DNA from: DATGFK01 sp040007395
Lineage (GTDB): Bacteria > Chloroflexota > Anaerolineae > Aggregatilineales > UBA2796
Assembly: GCA_040007395.1 (NCBI GenBank)
Contig: JBDTVG010000193.1
Coordinates: 1-17,101, forward strand
Length of the DNA: 17,101 nucleotides
Direction of reading: 5' to 3'
In this document: positions 1 through 6,101 of the stretch, piece after piece
Numbering within the stretch: the stretch's first letter is position 1
Layout: every line of letters begins with the position of its first letter
Made by a program: the position numbers and the translations under genes
Notes under the pieces: model-generated
Databases searched by the model: none
What the model was told of the DNA's origin: nothing
What the model saw: only the letters and a program-made list of their open reading frames with translations

Positions 1-1
1 G

Positions 2-670
2 CTGTTTTTCGTGCAAAGTGGTCTGGGTGCAATTACGGTGATACTCAGTAATGCGTGGCTAAGTGTCCTGCTGCATCTGGGTGACTCGATGTTTATGCTT
101 GCCGCCTATATTGTGTTGTGGGTCAACGCTCGCAGCGTTGGTATGCAGACAAGCGATACTCCAAACAAATCCGGGTTGACTCTGTTTGAAGCATTGCTAG
201 CGACTCTGTTGGCCTTTACTGTAGCGATGATCGGGGCGGCGGTACAGGGCAACGGTGCGACCAAAGCCTGTGTTGGCTGGCCTCTCTGTATGGGTCAAGT
301 GTGGCCTGTCGATCAAGGGCCTTATCAAGTGCTCAACATGGTGCATCGGTTGGCGGCAGGGGCACTCGGTCTCGCGATTCTGTACCTAATCTGGCGGGCA
401 TGGCAAACTGCCCGACCCGTGTTACGGGTGTCTTTGGCAGCGGCGCTGATTATCTATGTGCTGCAAGCCGCCATTGGAGCCGCCGTCGTCCTACTTAATG
501 ATCAAATCTGGTTCGTCATTGCCCAATCGCTGCATGTGACTTTTGCAGCAGCAACGTGGTCAACTATGGTAACGGTGAGTGCTATCGTATGGTTACAACA
601 ACAATCAAACCGACCCGCAACAAGCAAAGCAAAACGAGTCGGAGTATCTTCAGCGCCTATCTCGAACTAA
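2..670 (+). CDS. ctaA: Heme A synthase (COX15/CtaA family), 5'-truncated by the window edge
   Basis: CtaA is an integral membrane enzyme that oxidises the C8 methyl of heme O to a formyl group, giving heme A for aa3-type terminal oxidases. The reading frame is open from base 2, so the N-terminal part, including the first heme-ligand region, lies outside the window; the GTG at 11 is an internal valine, not a start. What remains is a membrane-spanning protein with the family's repeated histidines: one in the LLHLGDS segment, one in MVHRLAAG and one in SLHVTFAA, matching three of the four conserved heme-ligand histidines. The outer loop has a Cys-x5-Cys pair (codons at 269 and 287) like the cysteine pair of Bacillus CtaA. 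The last 82 nt overlap ctaB in another frame, which implies translational coupling. Family assignment is secure; the exact start cannot be seen. Confidence 0.9.
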   Translation: MFFVQSGLGAITVILSNAWLSVLLHLGDSMFMLAAYIVLWVNARSVGMQTSDTPNKSGLTLFEALLATLLAFTVAMIGAAVQGNGATKACVGWPLCMGQVWPVDQGPYQVLNMVHRLAAGALGLAILYLIWRAWQTARPVLRVSLAAALIIYVLQAAIGAAVVLLNDQIWFVIAQSLHVTFAAATWSTMVTVSAIVWLQQQSNRPATSKAKRVGVSSAPISN

Positions 671-1515
671 CCAAACCTTATATTGTGGTGCTACTGATCT
701 TCACCACCGTTACGGCGATGGTGATTGCGGCGCAAGGTCAAGCCTTAAATCCGCTAGTCTTGGCTGCCACGATTCTGGGTGGATCGATGGCGGCGGCGGG
801 TTCCAGTGCGCTCAACCAGTACATTGACCGCGATATGGACTGCAAGATGACCCGCACCCGCACCCGTCCGATCCCCAGTGGACGTATTGCGCCGATTAAC
901 GCCCTACTGTTCGGATTGGCGCTGCTAGCGTGGTCGATGCTAATTCTTGGTACGTTGGTTAACTGGTTAACGGCGGCGCTGGCGCTCATTGGCGCAATAT
1001 ACTACGTAGTCGTTTATACGATCCTGCTCAAGCGCAATACCGTTGTCAATATCCTAATCGGTGGCGGGGCAGGCGCAATGCCCGTGCTGGTCGGTTGGGC
1101 GGCGGTCAATGGTCGGTTGGATGTGCAGGTCTTTTTGCTGTTTGCGATTATCTTCTACTGGACTCCGCCGCACAGTTGGGCATTAGCGCTGCTGGTCAAC
1201 TCAGACTATGCACAGGCCAACGTCCCGATGATGCCCGTCGCACGCGGTCCCGAAGTGACACGGGTGCAAATTCTGCTGTATTCTACGCAGCTTGTCGTTT
1301 TGACGCTGCTGCCCCTGCCATTCCGTATGCTTGGCTTGTTCTACACGATTGTCGCGTTCCTACTCGGCGCAGGGCTGCTGTTCGAGGCGGTGCGATTGCT
1401 GCGCGAAACCACCAAAGTCGCTGCCCGCCGCACCTACAAGTACACTACCATGTATCTGGCGATGCTCTTTCTGGCAATGATCATCGATCAAGTGGTGTTT
1501 CGAGTCGTCCGCTAG
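589..1515 (+). CDS. ctaB: Protoheme IX farnesyltransferase (heme O synthase)
   Basis: This membrane UbiA-superfamily prenyltransferase attaches a farnesyl group to protoheme IX to make heme O, the substrate of the CtaA encoded just upstream. The 308-residue product is the usual length. It shows LTKPYIVVLLIFTT at about 27-40, the first Asp-rich motif NQYIDRDMD (N76, D80, D84) followed by TRTRPIPSG, then LLKRNTVVNILIGGGAGAMP at about 146-165 and WTPPHSWALA at about 191-200, all hallmark CtaB/COX10 segments, plus around eight hydrophobic helices. I chose the ATG at 589 because GGTGAG sits 9 nt upstream and the residues after it lead straight into the conserved region; an in-frame GTG at 556 is possible but has no comparable support. 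The gene starts inside ctaA (82-nt overlap) and ends 1 nt before the stop of the convergent SpoIIM-like gene, leaving no room for a dedicated terminator. Confidence 0.94.
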   Translation: MVTTTIKPTRNKQSKTSRSIFSAYLELTKPYIVVLLIFTTVTAMVIAAQGQALNPLVLAATILGGSMAAAGSSALNQYIDRDMDCKMTRTRTRPIPSGRIAPINALLFGLALLAWSMLILGTLVNWLTAALALIGAIYYVVVYTILLKRNTVVNILIGGGAGAMPVLVGWAAVNGRLDVQVFLLFAIIFYWTPPHSWALALLVNSDYAQANVPMMPVARGPEVTRVQILLYSTQLVVLTLLPLPFRMLGLFYTIVAFLLGAGLLFEAVRLLRETTKVAARRTYKYTTMYLAMLFLAMIIDQVVFRVVR

Positions 1516-1516
1516 C

Positions 1517-2503
1517 CTATCCTTGGTTCGACTCGGCGCTTAGATCGTTTTCGGAGTCAGCTTGGCGACCTGCCAAAATTAGGTAGGTATACAGCAGCAC
1601 CCCAGATAAGACCCCGACGGCAATATGCGCCACAAGCGGTGTTTCGGTTGACGGTGAAAAGAACCCCTCAATCGTGCCAGCGATGATCAACAGCGGCACT
1701 GCCGCCACTACCAATACGACTGCCTGCCGCGCCGCCAACCCTAGCGCATCGATGCGTGAGTAGGGGCCGGGGTTCAGCAGCGCCCAACCGAGTTGTAATC
1801 CTGCGCCACCCGCGATAAAGATCACGCTCAGTTCGATCACCCCGTGTCCGAAGACAAATTGTAATAGCGATTCACCCATTCCATAGTGTGCTGCCAAGCC
1901 AAACGCGCCACCGATCAGCAGTCCGTTAACAACCAGCAAATAGACACCGAATAGCCCAAAGCTAATCCCGCCGCCGAACACCAAAATTGCGATGCGGATG
2001 TTGTTGGTCATGATAAAGGCTGAGGTATAAGGCCGCTGGTTAACGGGAATATCTGTCCATATTTTCTTCTCAGCAAGAATCTCACGCTGTGCCGCCAACC
2101 CAAATAGATCGCCAGCTTCGGGCGTAACATAGGTCAGGCGGCAGCTCACGATGCCGGGGATGATAAACAGTAGAAAGGCTACGAGCGTAAACACCCACGT
2201 TTTGCGAAAAGTGCGCGGCAGCGTTTGCGTGAAATAGCGCACTACAGACCGTAGATCGCTCACATCTTGCTGATAGATGTAGCTGTGCGTGCGGGTGAGC
2301 AATTGGTTGAGGAACTGCGTCACACGCTGACCGGGATAATCCCGCCGCGCCAACGCCAAATCCGAGGTCACGGCACGGTACAGAGTCCCCAGTTCGCGTA
2401 CTTCATCGGCAGTGAGTGGGCTACGTCCACGCCGTTTATCGATGAGCAGTTGAAGGCGTTGCCAATCTTTTTCACGAAATTTGATAAAATCGTTAACGAG
2501 CAT
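1517..2503 (-). CDS. SpoIIM/DUF95-family integral membrane protein
   Basis: The 328-residue product matches the stage II sporulation protein M (DUF95) family. A soluble N-terminal region of about 100 residues contains the typical FxxxxxxDWQRLQ start and a YRAVTSDLALAR segment. It is followed by several membrane segments, including an INR-like FIMTNNIRIAILVFGGG stretch, a GHGVIELSVIFIAGGAGLQLG segment (compare the family's HGxxELxAxxIAGAAG) and TIEGFFSPS near the end. In Bacillus SpoIIM acts in engulfment, but most family members are in non-sporulating bacteria with unknown roles, so no sporulation function should be inferred. AGGAA lies 9 nt upstream of the chosen ATG. Its neighbour across a divergent spacer is an RDD-family protein, a common companion, which suggests a shared membrane function. 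It is tail-to-tail with ctaB with a single base between the stops. The family is clear; the role is unknown. Confidence 0.88.
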   Translation of the reverse strand: MLVNDFIKFREKDWQRLQLLIDKRRGRSPLTADEVRELGTLYRAVTSDLALARRDYPGQRVTQFLNQLLTRTHSYIYQQDVSDLRSVVRYFTQTLPRTFRKTWVFTLVAFLLFIIPGIVSCRLTYVTPEAGDLFGLAAQREILAEKKIWTDIPVNQRPYTSAFIMTNNIRIAILVFGGGISFGLFGVYLLVVNGLLIGGAFGLAAHYGMGESLLQFVFGHGVIELSVIFIAGGAGLQLGWALLNPGPYSRIDALGLAARQAVVLVVAAVPLLIIAGTIEGFFSPSTETPLVAHIAVGVLSGVLLYTYLILAGRQADSENDLSAESNQG

Positions 2504-2682
2504 CGATCATGGTTCCTGATAGGATGGCTACATTGTCGGATCGTTGCATTCGCAGTTTGGTGCAATCTCACTCGTCTACTATACACCTTAAACCCTAGTC
2601 CGATTTTGAGCAAGACAGGGCGCATCGCAAAAATATACTGGCTGTAAATATAATGGGGCAAAAGGCAAAATCGTGACTTTTG

Positions 2683-2694
2683 AAAACTAGTTTT
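2683..2694. repeat. 12-bp perfect palindrome AAAACTAGTTTT
   Basis: This self-complementary 12-mer lies in the AT-rich 262-bp gap between the SpoIIM-like gene and the 3' end of hicB. It is about 70 nt past the hicB stop on the minus strand. It has no loop and no clear U-tract, so it is a poor terminator; it may be a protein-binding dyad or chance in AT-rich DNA. The rest of this gap (2504-2765) shows no gene on either strand; in particular I find no HicA reading frame. The SpoIIM-like gene may use a weak -10 (TATAGT on the minus strand, 2583-2578). Confidence 0.3.
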
Positions 2695-2765
2695 GGGGTA
2701 AATTTGCAGTAAGCAAGAAAATTTATTACAGAGGTTTTCATTAAGGACAATAATATGCAGAAGGT

Positions 2766-2972
2766 CTATACCTCTGTTACTTTTATAGATGGTAATTCAT
2801 CTGGTACGGGCAAGCCGTCTTCCTCTAACACCTCAATGTATAGGCCAATAGCTTCTTTGATGTTAGCCAATGCTTCAGCTTCGGTTTTACCTTGACTTAT
2901 GCAACCGGGTAGACTTGGGCATTCAGCCACAAAATAACCATCCTCACCGGGATAGACAATTACTTGCCGCAT
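2766..2972 (-). CDS. HicB-like antitoxin-family protein (orphan, no HicA seen)
   Basis: This 68-residue protein has the compact HicB fold signature: IVYPGEDGYFVAECPSLPGC at about 5-24, then SQGKTEAEALANIKEAI at about 26-42 and the helix continuing to LEEDG, ending with PVPDELPSI. HicB proteins of type II toxin-antitoxin systems neutralise the HicA mRNA interferase. The usual partner, a 60-80 residue HicA with a GSH-containing double-stranded-RNA-binding fold, is not found within the flanking intergenic DNA on either strand. The protein is at the short end of the family and has no added ribbon-helix-helix or HTH segment after the core. GGAGAG stands 9 nt ahead of the ATG, and a strong dyad overlaps the region just upstream, which fits autoregulation. 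It could be a solitary HicB remnant, a regulator, or an antitoxin acting in trans. The family call is firm; the function is uncertain. Confidence 0.82.
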   Translation of the reverse strand: MRQVIVYPGEDGYFVAECPSLPGCISQGKTEAEALANIKEAIGLYIEVLEEDGLPVPDELPSIKVTEV

Positions 2973-2988
2973 TTCAATCTACTCTCCT

Positions 2989-3040
2989 TATACAGCGTAT
3001 ATGCTGTATAAAAGCTACTTGTATACAGTCATTATACACA
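2989..3040 (-). promoter_or_regulatory. Putative hicB operator/promoter: TATACAGC-N6-GCTGTATA dyad plus extra half-site
   Basis: A perfect inverted repeat, TATACAGC (2989-2996) and GCTGTATA (3003-3010) with a 6-nt spacer, lies directly upstream of the hicB ribosome-binding site. A further half-site, TATACAG, occurs at 3022-3028 in direct orientation. On the minus strand a perfect TATAAT lies at 3036-3031, but I see no good -35 at 17 nt. The arrangement looks like an autoregulatory operator located between promoter and gene. Binding is inference only. Confidence 0.5.
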
Positions 3041-3060
3041 TAAAACCTTTGGGTTTCGCC

Positions 3061-3100
3061 AAATGAAACAAAAATTTGACTCTTAAAACAAAAACTTGAC
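3061..3100. repeat. Imperfect 20-bp tandem duplication containing AAACAAAAA-TTGAC
   Basis: Two 20-nt units, 3061-3080 and 3081-3100, share AAACAAAAA followed by T or C and then TTGAC. Each carries a TTGACT, which resembles a -35 box, but no fitting -10 follows at 16-18 nt. The unit lies in AT-rich spacer between hicB and the RDD gene; its role is unknown. Confidence 0.45.
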
Positions 3101-3200
3101 TTTATGAGCCGAGTTTAGGCAGGTCAGCGATTACTCAACTTCGTAACACTTGATGGCAACGTAAGAGGTAGTATGGGTGAAGGAATGTGCGTTACTGCTT

Positions 3201-3225
3201 TCGATTTTAGAATCGATACTATACT
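3201..3225 (+). promoter_or_regulatory. Putative promoter/operator of the RDD gene: TCGATT-TTAG-AATCGA dyad next to TATACT
   Basis: A perfect inverted repeat with 6-bp arms and a 4-nt centre (3201-3216) lies immediately ahead of TATACT (3220-3225), a 5-of-6 match to a -10 box. The dyad would occupy the -35 to -10 spacer, a classic repressor position. The -35 itself is weak. The RDD start codon is 38 nt downstream of the -10. Confidence 0.4.
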
Positions 3226-3263
3226 AGGCTAAGTAGTTATCTTGAAGTGGATGGGATGTTGTA

Positions 3264-4055
3264 ATGTATTCAGATATAAACAGTCTGACGATAGACACGC
3301 CGGAGAACATTGAACTCAATGCCGAGATCGCGGGTTTTGGGTCGCGCTGCATTGCAGCCATTGTCGATTACCTGATCCTGATCGTGGTTGGGCTAATCGT
3401 GGCGTATCTCTACTTCCGGGCGCTCTCACAAGGCTTTCGAGGGAGTAGCTGGGCTATCGCCACGCTGGTCGGGATCGAGTTCATCATTGTTACATTCTAT
3501 CACTTATTTTTTGAGTTTTTGTGGAACGGGCAAACTCCCGGCAAGCGGTTGTTCGGACTGCGTGTTGTACAATCCGATGGCCTGCCTCTGACCACTAGCG
3601 GCGCGTTGATTCGTAACTTGCTGCGCCTGTTCGACTTCCTACCCTTACTCTACGGCATAGGCTTGGTCGCGCTGTTTGCCACCAAACAGACTCAGCGCTT
3701 AGGCGACCTCGCCGCCCGCACCATCGTGATTCGTGAACGGCAGCAGCTAAAACTGGAAAATGTCAAAGAGGATTTTACCGTCACCTATCATCATATTTCG
3801 CGCACTGATCCCTTACCGAGCAATATGCAGATTGGCGAACTCAGCGAAGATGATCGGCGTGACGTGGTGAATTACCTGCAACGGCGCAAGGATCTTCGCC
3901 GCCGCGAATATATCGTCGGGATGCTGGCAACACGCATCGCCCGCAAAATGGGCAACACGACGATTATCAGCGATTTTAGTTCGCCCAATGTGGCGGAACG
4001 GTTCCTCGAACAAGTGGCGCGTGGCTTCGAGCTTGAGACACAACCGCAGCCGTAA
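3264..4055 (+). CDS. RDD-family membrane protein with cytoplasmic C-terminal tail
   Basis: The first 160 residues form a canonical RDD domain: GFGSRCIAAIVDYLIL with R28 and D35, a second helix near 64-86 followed by WNGQTPGKRLFGLRVV at about 87-102, RLFDFLPLLYGIG with D124, and QRLGDLAARTIVIRER at about 144-159. RDD proteins are small integral membrane proteins; some are linked to ion transport or stress tolerance, but no function can be assigned here. An additional soluble tail of about 100 residues (160-263) is charged and contains RRKDLRRREYIVGMLATRIA and a VAERFLEQ helix. It may be a cytoplasmic interaction region and is longer than in many family members. The gene is divergent from the SpoIIM-like gene with hicB in between, and convergent with def, 29 nt away. 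Only a weak SD (GGATGGGAT) precedes the ATG. Confidence 0.88.
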   Translation: MYSDINSLTIDTPENIELNAEIAGFGSRCIAAIVDYLILIVVGLIVAYLYFRALSQGFRGSSWAIATLVGIEFIIVTFYHLFFEFLWNGQTPGKRLFGLRVVQSDGLPLTTSGALIRNLLRLFDFLPLLYGIGLVALFATKQTQRLGDLAARTIVIRERQQLKLENVKEDFTVTYHHISRTDPLPSNMQIGELSEDDRRDVVNYLQRRKDLRRREYIVGMLATRIARKMGNTTIISDFSSPNVAERFLEQVARGFELETQPQP

Positions 4056-4084
4056 TTGGCCTATATCGGCGGGTGTATTGTGCT

Positions 4085-4681
4085 TTATTGTGTCGATTCG
4101 CTGGTCGGCACTGTTTCAGGCAGATAGCGTGTATAGAGTTCATCGACAACGCGATGCGCCTGTGCAATAGCAATCTGTTCCACTGCCTCAAGATCGTCAG
4201 GCAGTCTGATCCGGTCAATATACAGCGTCCCGTCAAGATGATCGTATTCGTGCTGAATCACCCGCGCCAGAAAATCGCTAGCCTCGATCTGCACTGGCTC
4301 CAAAAATTGGTTGAGCGCTTCTACTTTGACCACCTTGGATCGGGGTACTTTCGTTGAATAGTAACCGGGTAGGCTCAAGCAACCCTCATGGCCTTCCACG
4401 ATTTCATCGGACATATCCGTGAATTTCGGATTGATGAGCACAAAAGGTTTGGCATTGGGATTTCGGGACATCGCTAGAAATAGCCGCCAACTGATTCCCA
4501 CCTGTGGCGCAGCAAGTCCTACGCCACCCGCACTGTACAGGCACACGAACATTTCTTCGATCATCTGGCGTAGCAGTTCCGGCGAAACATCAGCGGGGAC
4601 ATCTTGAGCTTTCTGGCGCAAAGTACTTGCGGGTACGTAGGCCGTTGCCATGCTCACGGTGAGAATAGAAAGATTGTCCAT
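4085..4681 (-). CDS. def: Peptide deformylase
   Basis: This cytosolic metalloenzyme removes the formyl group from the N-terminal methionine of new proteins. All three family motifs are intact in the 198-residue product: motif I GVGLAAPQ (53-60), motif II EGCLS (99-103) and motif III HEYDH (144-148). C101, H144 and H148 are the expected metal ligands and E145 the catalytic acid. The N-terminal 10-15 residues are unusual relative to typical starts that begin shortly before the helix leading to motif I. An internal ATG 30 nt downstream of 4681 is an alternative start, and neither start has a strong SD. The gene follows the BLUF gene by 56 nt on the same strand, so it may be the last gene of an O-methyltransferase/BLUF/def transcript or have its own promoter in that gap. 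The function call is very secure. Confidence 0.95.
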   Translation of the reverse strand: MDNLSILTVSMATAYVPASTLRQKAQDVPADVSPELLRQMIEEMFVCLYSAGGVGLAAPQVGISWRLFLAMSRNPNAKPFVLINPKFTDMSDEIVEGHEGCLSLPGYYSTKVPRSKVVKVEALNQFLEPVQIEASDFLARVIQHEYDHLDGTLYIDRIRLPDDLEAVEQIAIAQAHRVVDELYTRYLPETVPTSESTQ

Positions 4682-4737
4682 TACACACTACTCATATTGT
4701 TACGATCCCAATAGGAAAGCTATCGTCGATTTGGGCG

Positions 4738-5163
4738 CTAACGCAAGTTTTTCTTGAAAACTCGCAGAAACGTATACGCAAAATTTTCGTCCTTAAACTT
4801 CTCGGAACTAAAAGAATAATTAAGAAACGGCGTATATCCCGGAACAGTGGCAGGATCAATGTTATCCAACTGGAGAAACCCCATTGACCATTCTGAAAAG
4901 CTGCGTTCCGTTACTGGACGCTTGAGGATAATCACACTCTGGTGATGGCGCGGATCTTTTTCAATAACGAGATACAAATCCTCAACTACCTGCCTATCGC
5001 CTTCCAAGACCTGTAGAAAATTCCCACCCTTATACAGCAGCATTCCTGTAATGTCGAGGCGGCTATTTTTTTCGCGTGCTTGGGTGAGTAGTTGGAGTAA
5101 GTCATCATTGGGCATCTCGCTCACAGCAGAACTCGCATAAATCAGATTAATCAGATTGCTCAT
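4738..5163 (-). CDS. Stand-alone BLUF-domain blue-light photoreceptor
   Basis: BLUF domains bind FAD non-covalently and change their hydrogen-bond network in blue light. The residues defining a functional photocycle are visible: Y9 in LIYAS, N33 in the AREKNSRLDITG helix/strand junction, Q51 in NFLQVLEG, and W92 and M94 in FSEWSMGF. The 141-residue chain is one BLUF core (about 1-96) with a C-terminal cap of about 45 residues and no output domain, so it is of the short type that signals by protein contact. GGGAGG sits 4 nt before the ATG and abuts the stop of the upstream O-methyltransferase gene (10-nt gap), strongly suggesting co-transcription and coupled translation. No photosynthesis gene is visible nearby. 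What it controls is not evident; the methyltransferase and the upstream dyads are the first suspects. The domain call is firm. Confidence 0.93.
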   Translation of the reverse strand: MSNLINLIYASSAVSEMPNDDLLQLLTQAREKNSRLDITGMLLYKGGNFLQVLEGDRQVVEDLYLVIEKDPRHHQSVIILKRPVTERSFSEWSMGFLQLDNIDPATVPGYTPFLNYSFSSEKFKDENFAYTFLRVFKKNLR

Positions 5164-5173
5164 TCATCCTCCC

Positions 5174-5842
5174 TTAGGCCGTTACTAGTGCGATAGCGAA
5201 ACCGTCGTAGCCTTTGACTCCCACTGTTTGCAGCGCCGTTGTGGTCAGATTCGGGTTATTGGCAAGGGCGGCAAGCGCCTTTTGAATACCTTGCACGTTT
5301 GCATCAGTGCTGGTGGGATCGCTCACTGCACCTTTACGAACGACATTGTCGATAATAATCAAGCTGCCCGGTTTGGTCAATTGGAGCGCCCATGTCAGAT
5401 ACTCGGGTGTACTTGGCTTATCCGCATCAATGAACACTAGATCGAACGGGCCAGCGCCAGACTCGATAAGCTGCGGGAGCGTTGTATGCGCCGATCCAAG
5501 CCGCACCTCGACTGCTGCGGCTAACCCCGCCCGATCAATATTCGCTTGAGCGACGGCGGCATGAGCTGGATCGATCTCAAGCGTGATCAGATGACCGCCG
5601 GACTGTAAGGCACGCGCCAACCAGATCGTGCTGTAGCCACCCAACGTACCAATTTCGAGGATCGAGCGAACGCCATGCAGACGCGCCAGCAGATAAAGCA
5701 GCTTACCCTGAGTCGGCGCGACATTGATATGCGGCAGTCCAGCGTCGGCCTGCGCTTGAAGGGCAGCATCCAACACAGGATCGGGCGGCACAAACAGCCC
5801 AGAAAAGTAATCGTCAACCGCCGTCCATTGATCTTGATTCAT
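5174..5842 (-). CDS. SAM-dependent O-methyltransferase (catechol/caffeoyl-CoA OMT family)
   Basis: This is a class I, divalent-metal-dependent methyltransferase of the family that includes caffeoyl-CoA and catechol O-methyltransferases; the bacterial substrates are mostly unknown. The 222-residue product shows the SAM-binding motif LEIGTLGGYS (62-71), the acidic residue E89 in ITLEID, the metal-binding FIDADK (137-142, D139) and IIIDNVVRKG (162-171, D165 and N166). The ATG at 5842 is preceded by GGAG at a 6-nt spacing, so I prefer it to the ATG 21 nt further upstream at 5863. It is probably the first gene of an operon: its stop lies 10 nt before the BLUF start, and a good sigma70-type promoter candidate lies about 50 nt upstream of the start. 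The substrate cannot be predicted from sequence alone; a small phenolic or catechol-like compound is a family-based guess. Confidence 0.9.
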   Translation of the reverse strand: MNQDQWTAVDDYFSGLFVPPDPVLDAALQAQADAGLPHINVAPTQGKLLYLLARLHGVRSILEIGTLGGYSTIWLARALQSGGHLITLEIDPAHAAVAQANIDRAGLAAAVEVRLGSAHTTLPQLIESGAGPFDLVFIDADKPSTPEYLTWALQLTKPGSLIIIDNVVRKGAVSDPTSTDANVQGIQKALAALANNPNLTTTALQTVGVKGYDGFAIALVTA

Positions 5843-5891
5843 TATTTTCTCCAGATAAAACAATCTACCGTGCCCATGCCTATATAATGCG

Positions 5892-5920
5892 AGTATCCAC
5901 TATTCCGCTAGGCGTGACAA
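5892..5920 (-). promoter_or_regulatory. Candidate sigma70-type promoter for the O-methyltransferase/BLUF genes
   Basis: On the minus strand TTGTCA (5920-5915) is followed after exactly 17 nt by GATACT (5897-5892), 5/6 and 4/6 matches to consensus. Transcription would begin about 40 nt before the O-methyltransferase start. The -35 itself lies in one of three TGACAA copies in this spacer, so a regulator binding these copies could control it. Confidence 0.45.
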
Positions 5921-5974
5921 GGGATTTCGTCGAATGTTCAGGACAAATATAGCAAAATGAGGTCATTGCTTAGA

Positions 5975-6002
5975 TGACAAAGATTGGTGGAAGTTTGTCA
6001 CG
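5975..6002. repeat. Inverted repeat TGACAAA-N12-TTTGTCA in the divergent spacer
   Basis: TGACAAA (5975-5981) and TTTGTCA (5994-6000) are perfect complements separated by 12 nt. A third copy, CGTGACAA at 5913-5920, is an exact 8-bp complement of TTGTCACG at 5995-6002 and coincides with the -35 of the minus-strand promoter. These could be regulator sites or a weak stem-loop (T5 follows at 6003-6007). The rest of 5843-6101 shows no gene. Confidence 0.35.
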
Positions 6003-6101
6003 TTTTTGTCGGGATAAGCCACCTACTCAATGCTAAACTTAATGGCAAGTTTGGCTCTCGAATTGATGGTTAGCAAATAGGGTAGGAGCTTACTTGTACT
6101 A

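Noticed and set aside
1095..1586. 163-residue plus-strand frame inside ctaB
   Set aside because: Alternative-frame reading of ctaB with Arg/Ala/Ser-rich sequence and no homology that I recognise.
2267..2661. Overlapping frames on both strands across the SpoIIM start and the following spacer
   Set aside because: They are mostly shadows of the SpoIIM-like gene and run into AT-rich DNA with low-complexity, non-protein-like translation; neither resembles HicA.
3061..3100. CRISPR-like repeat
   Set aside because: Only two adjacent 20-bp units without spacers; there are no cas genes.
5843..5863. Upstream ATG for the O-methyltransferase (adds 7 residues)
   Set aside because: The internal ATG at 5842 has GGAG at ideal spacing, and the extra residues contain that SD sequence.
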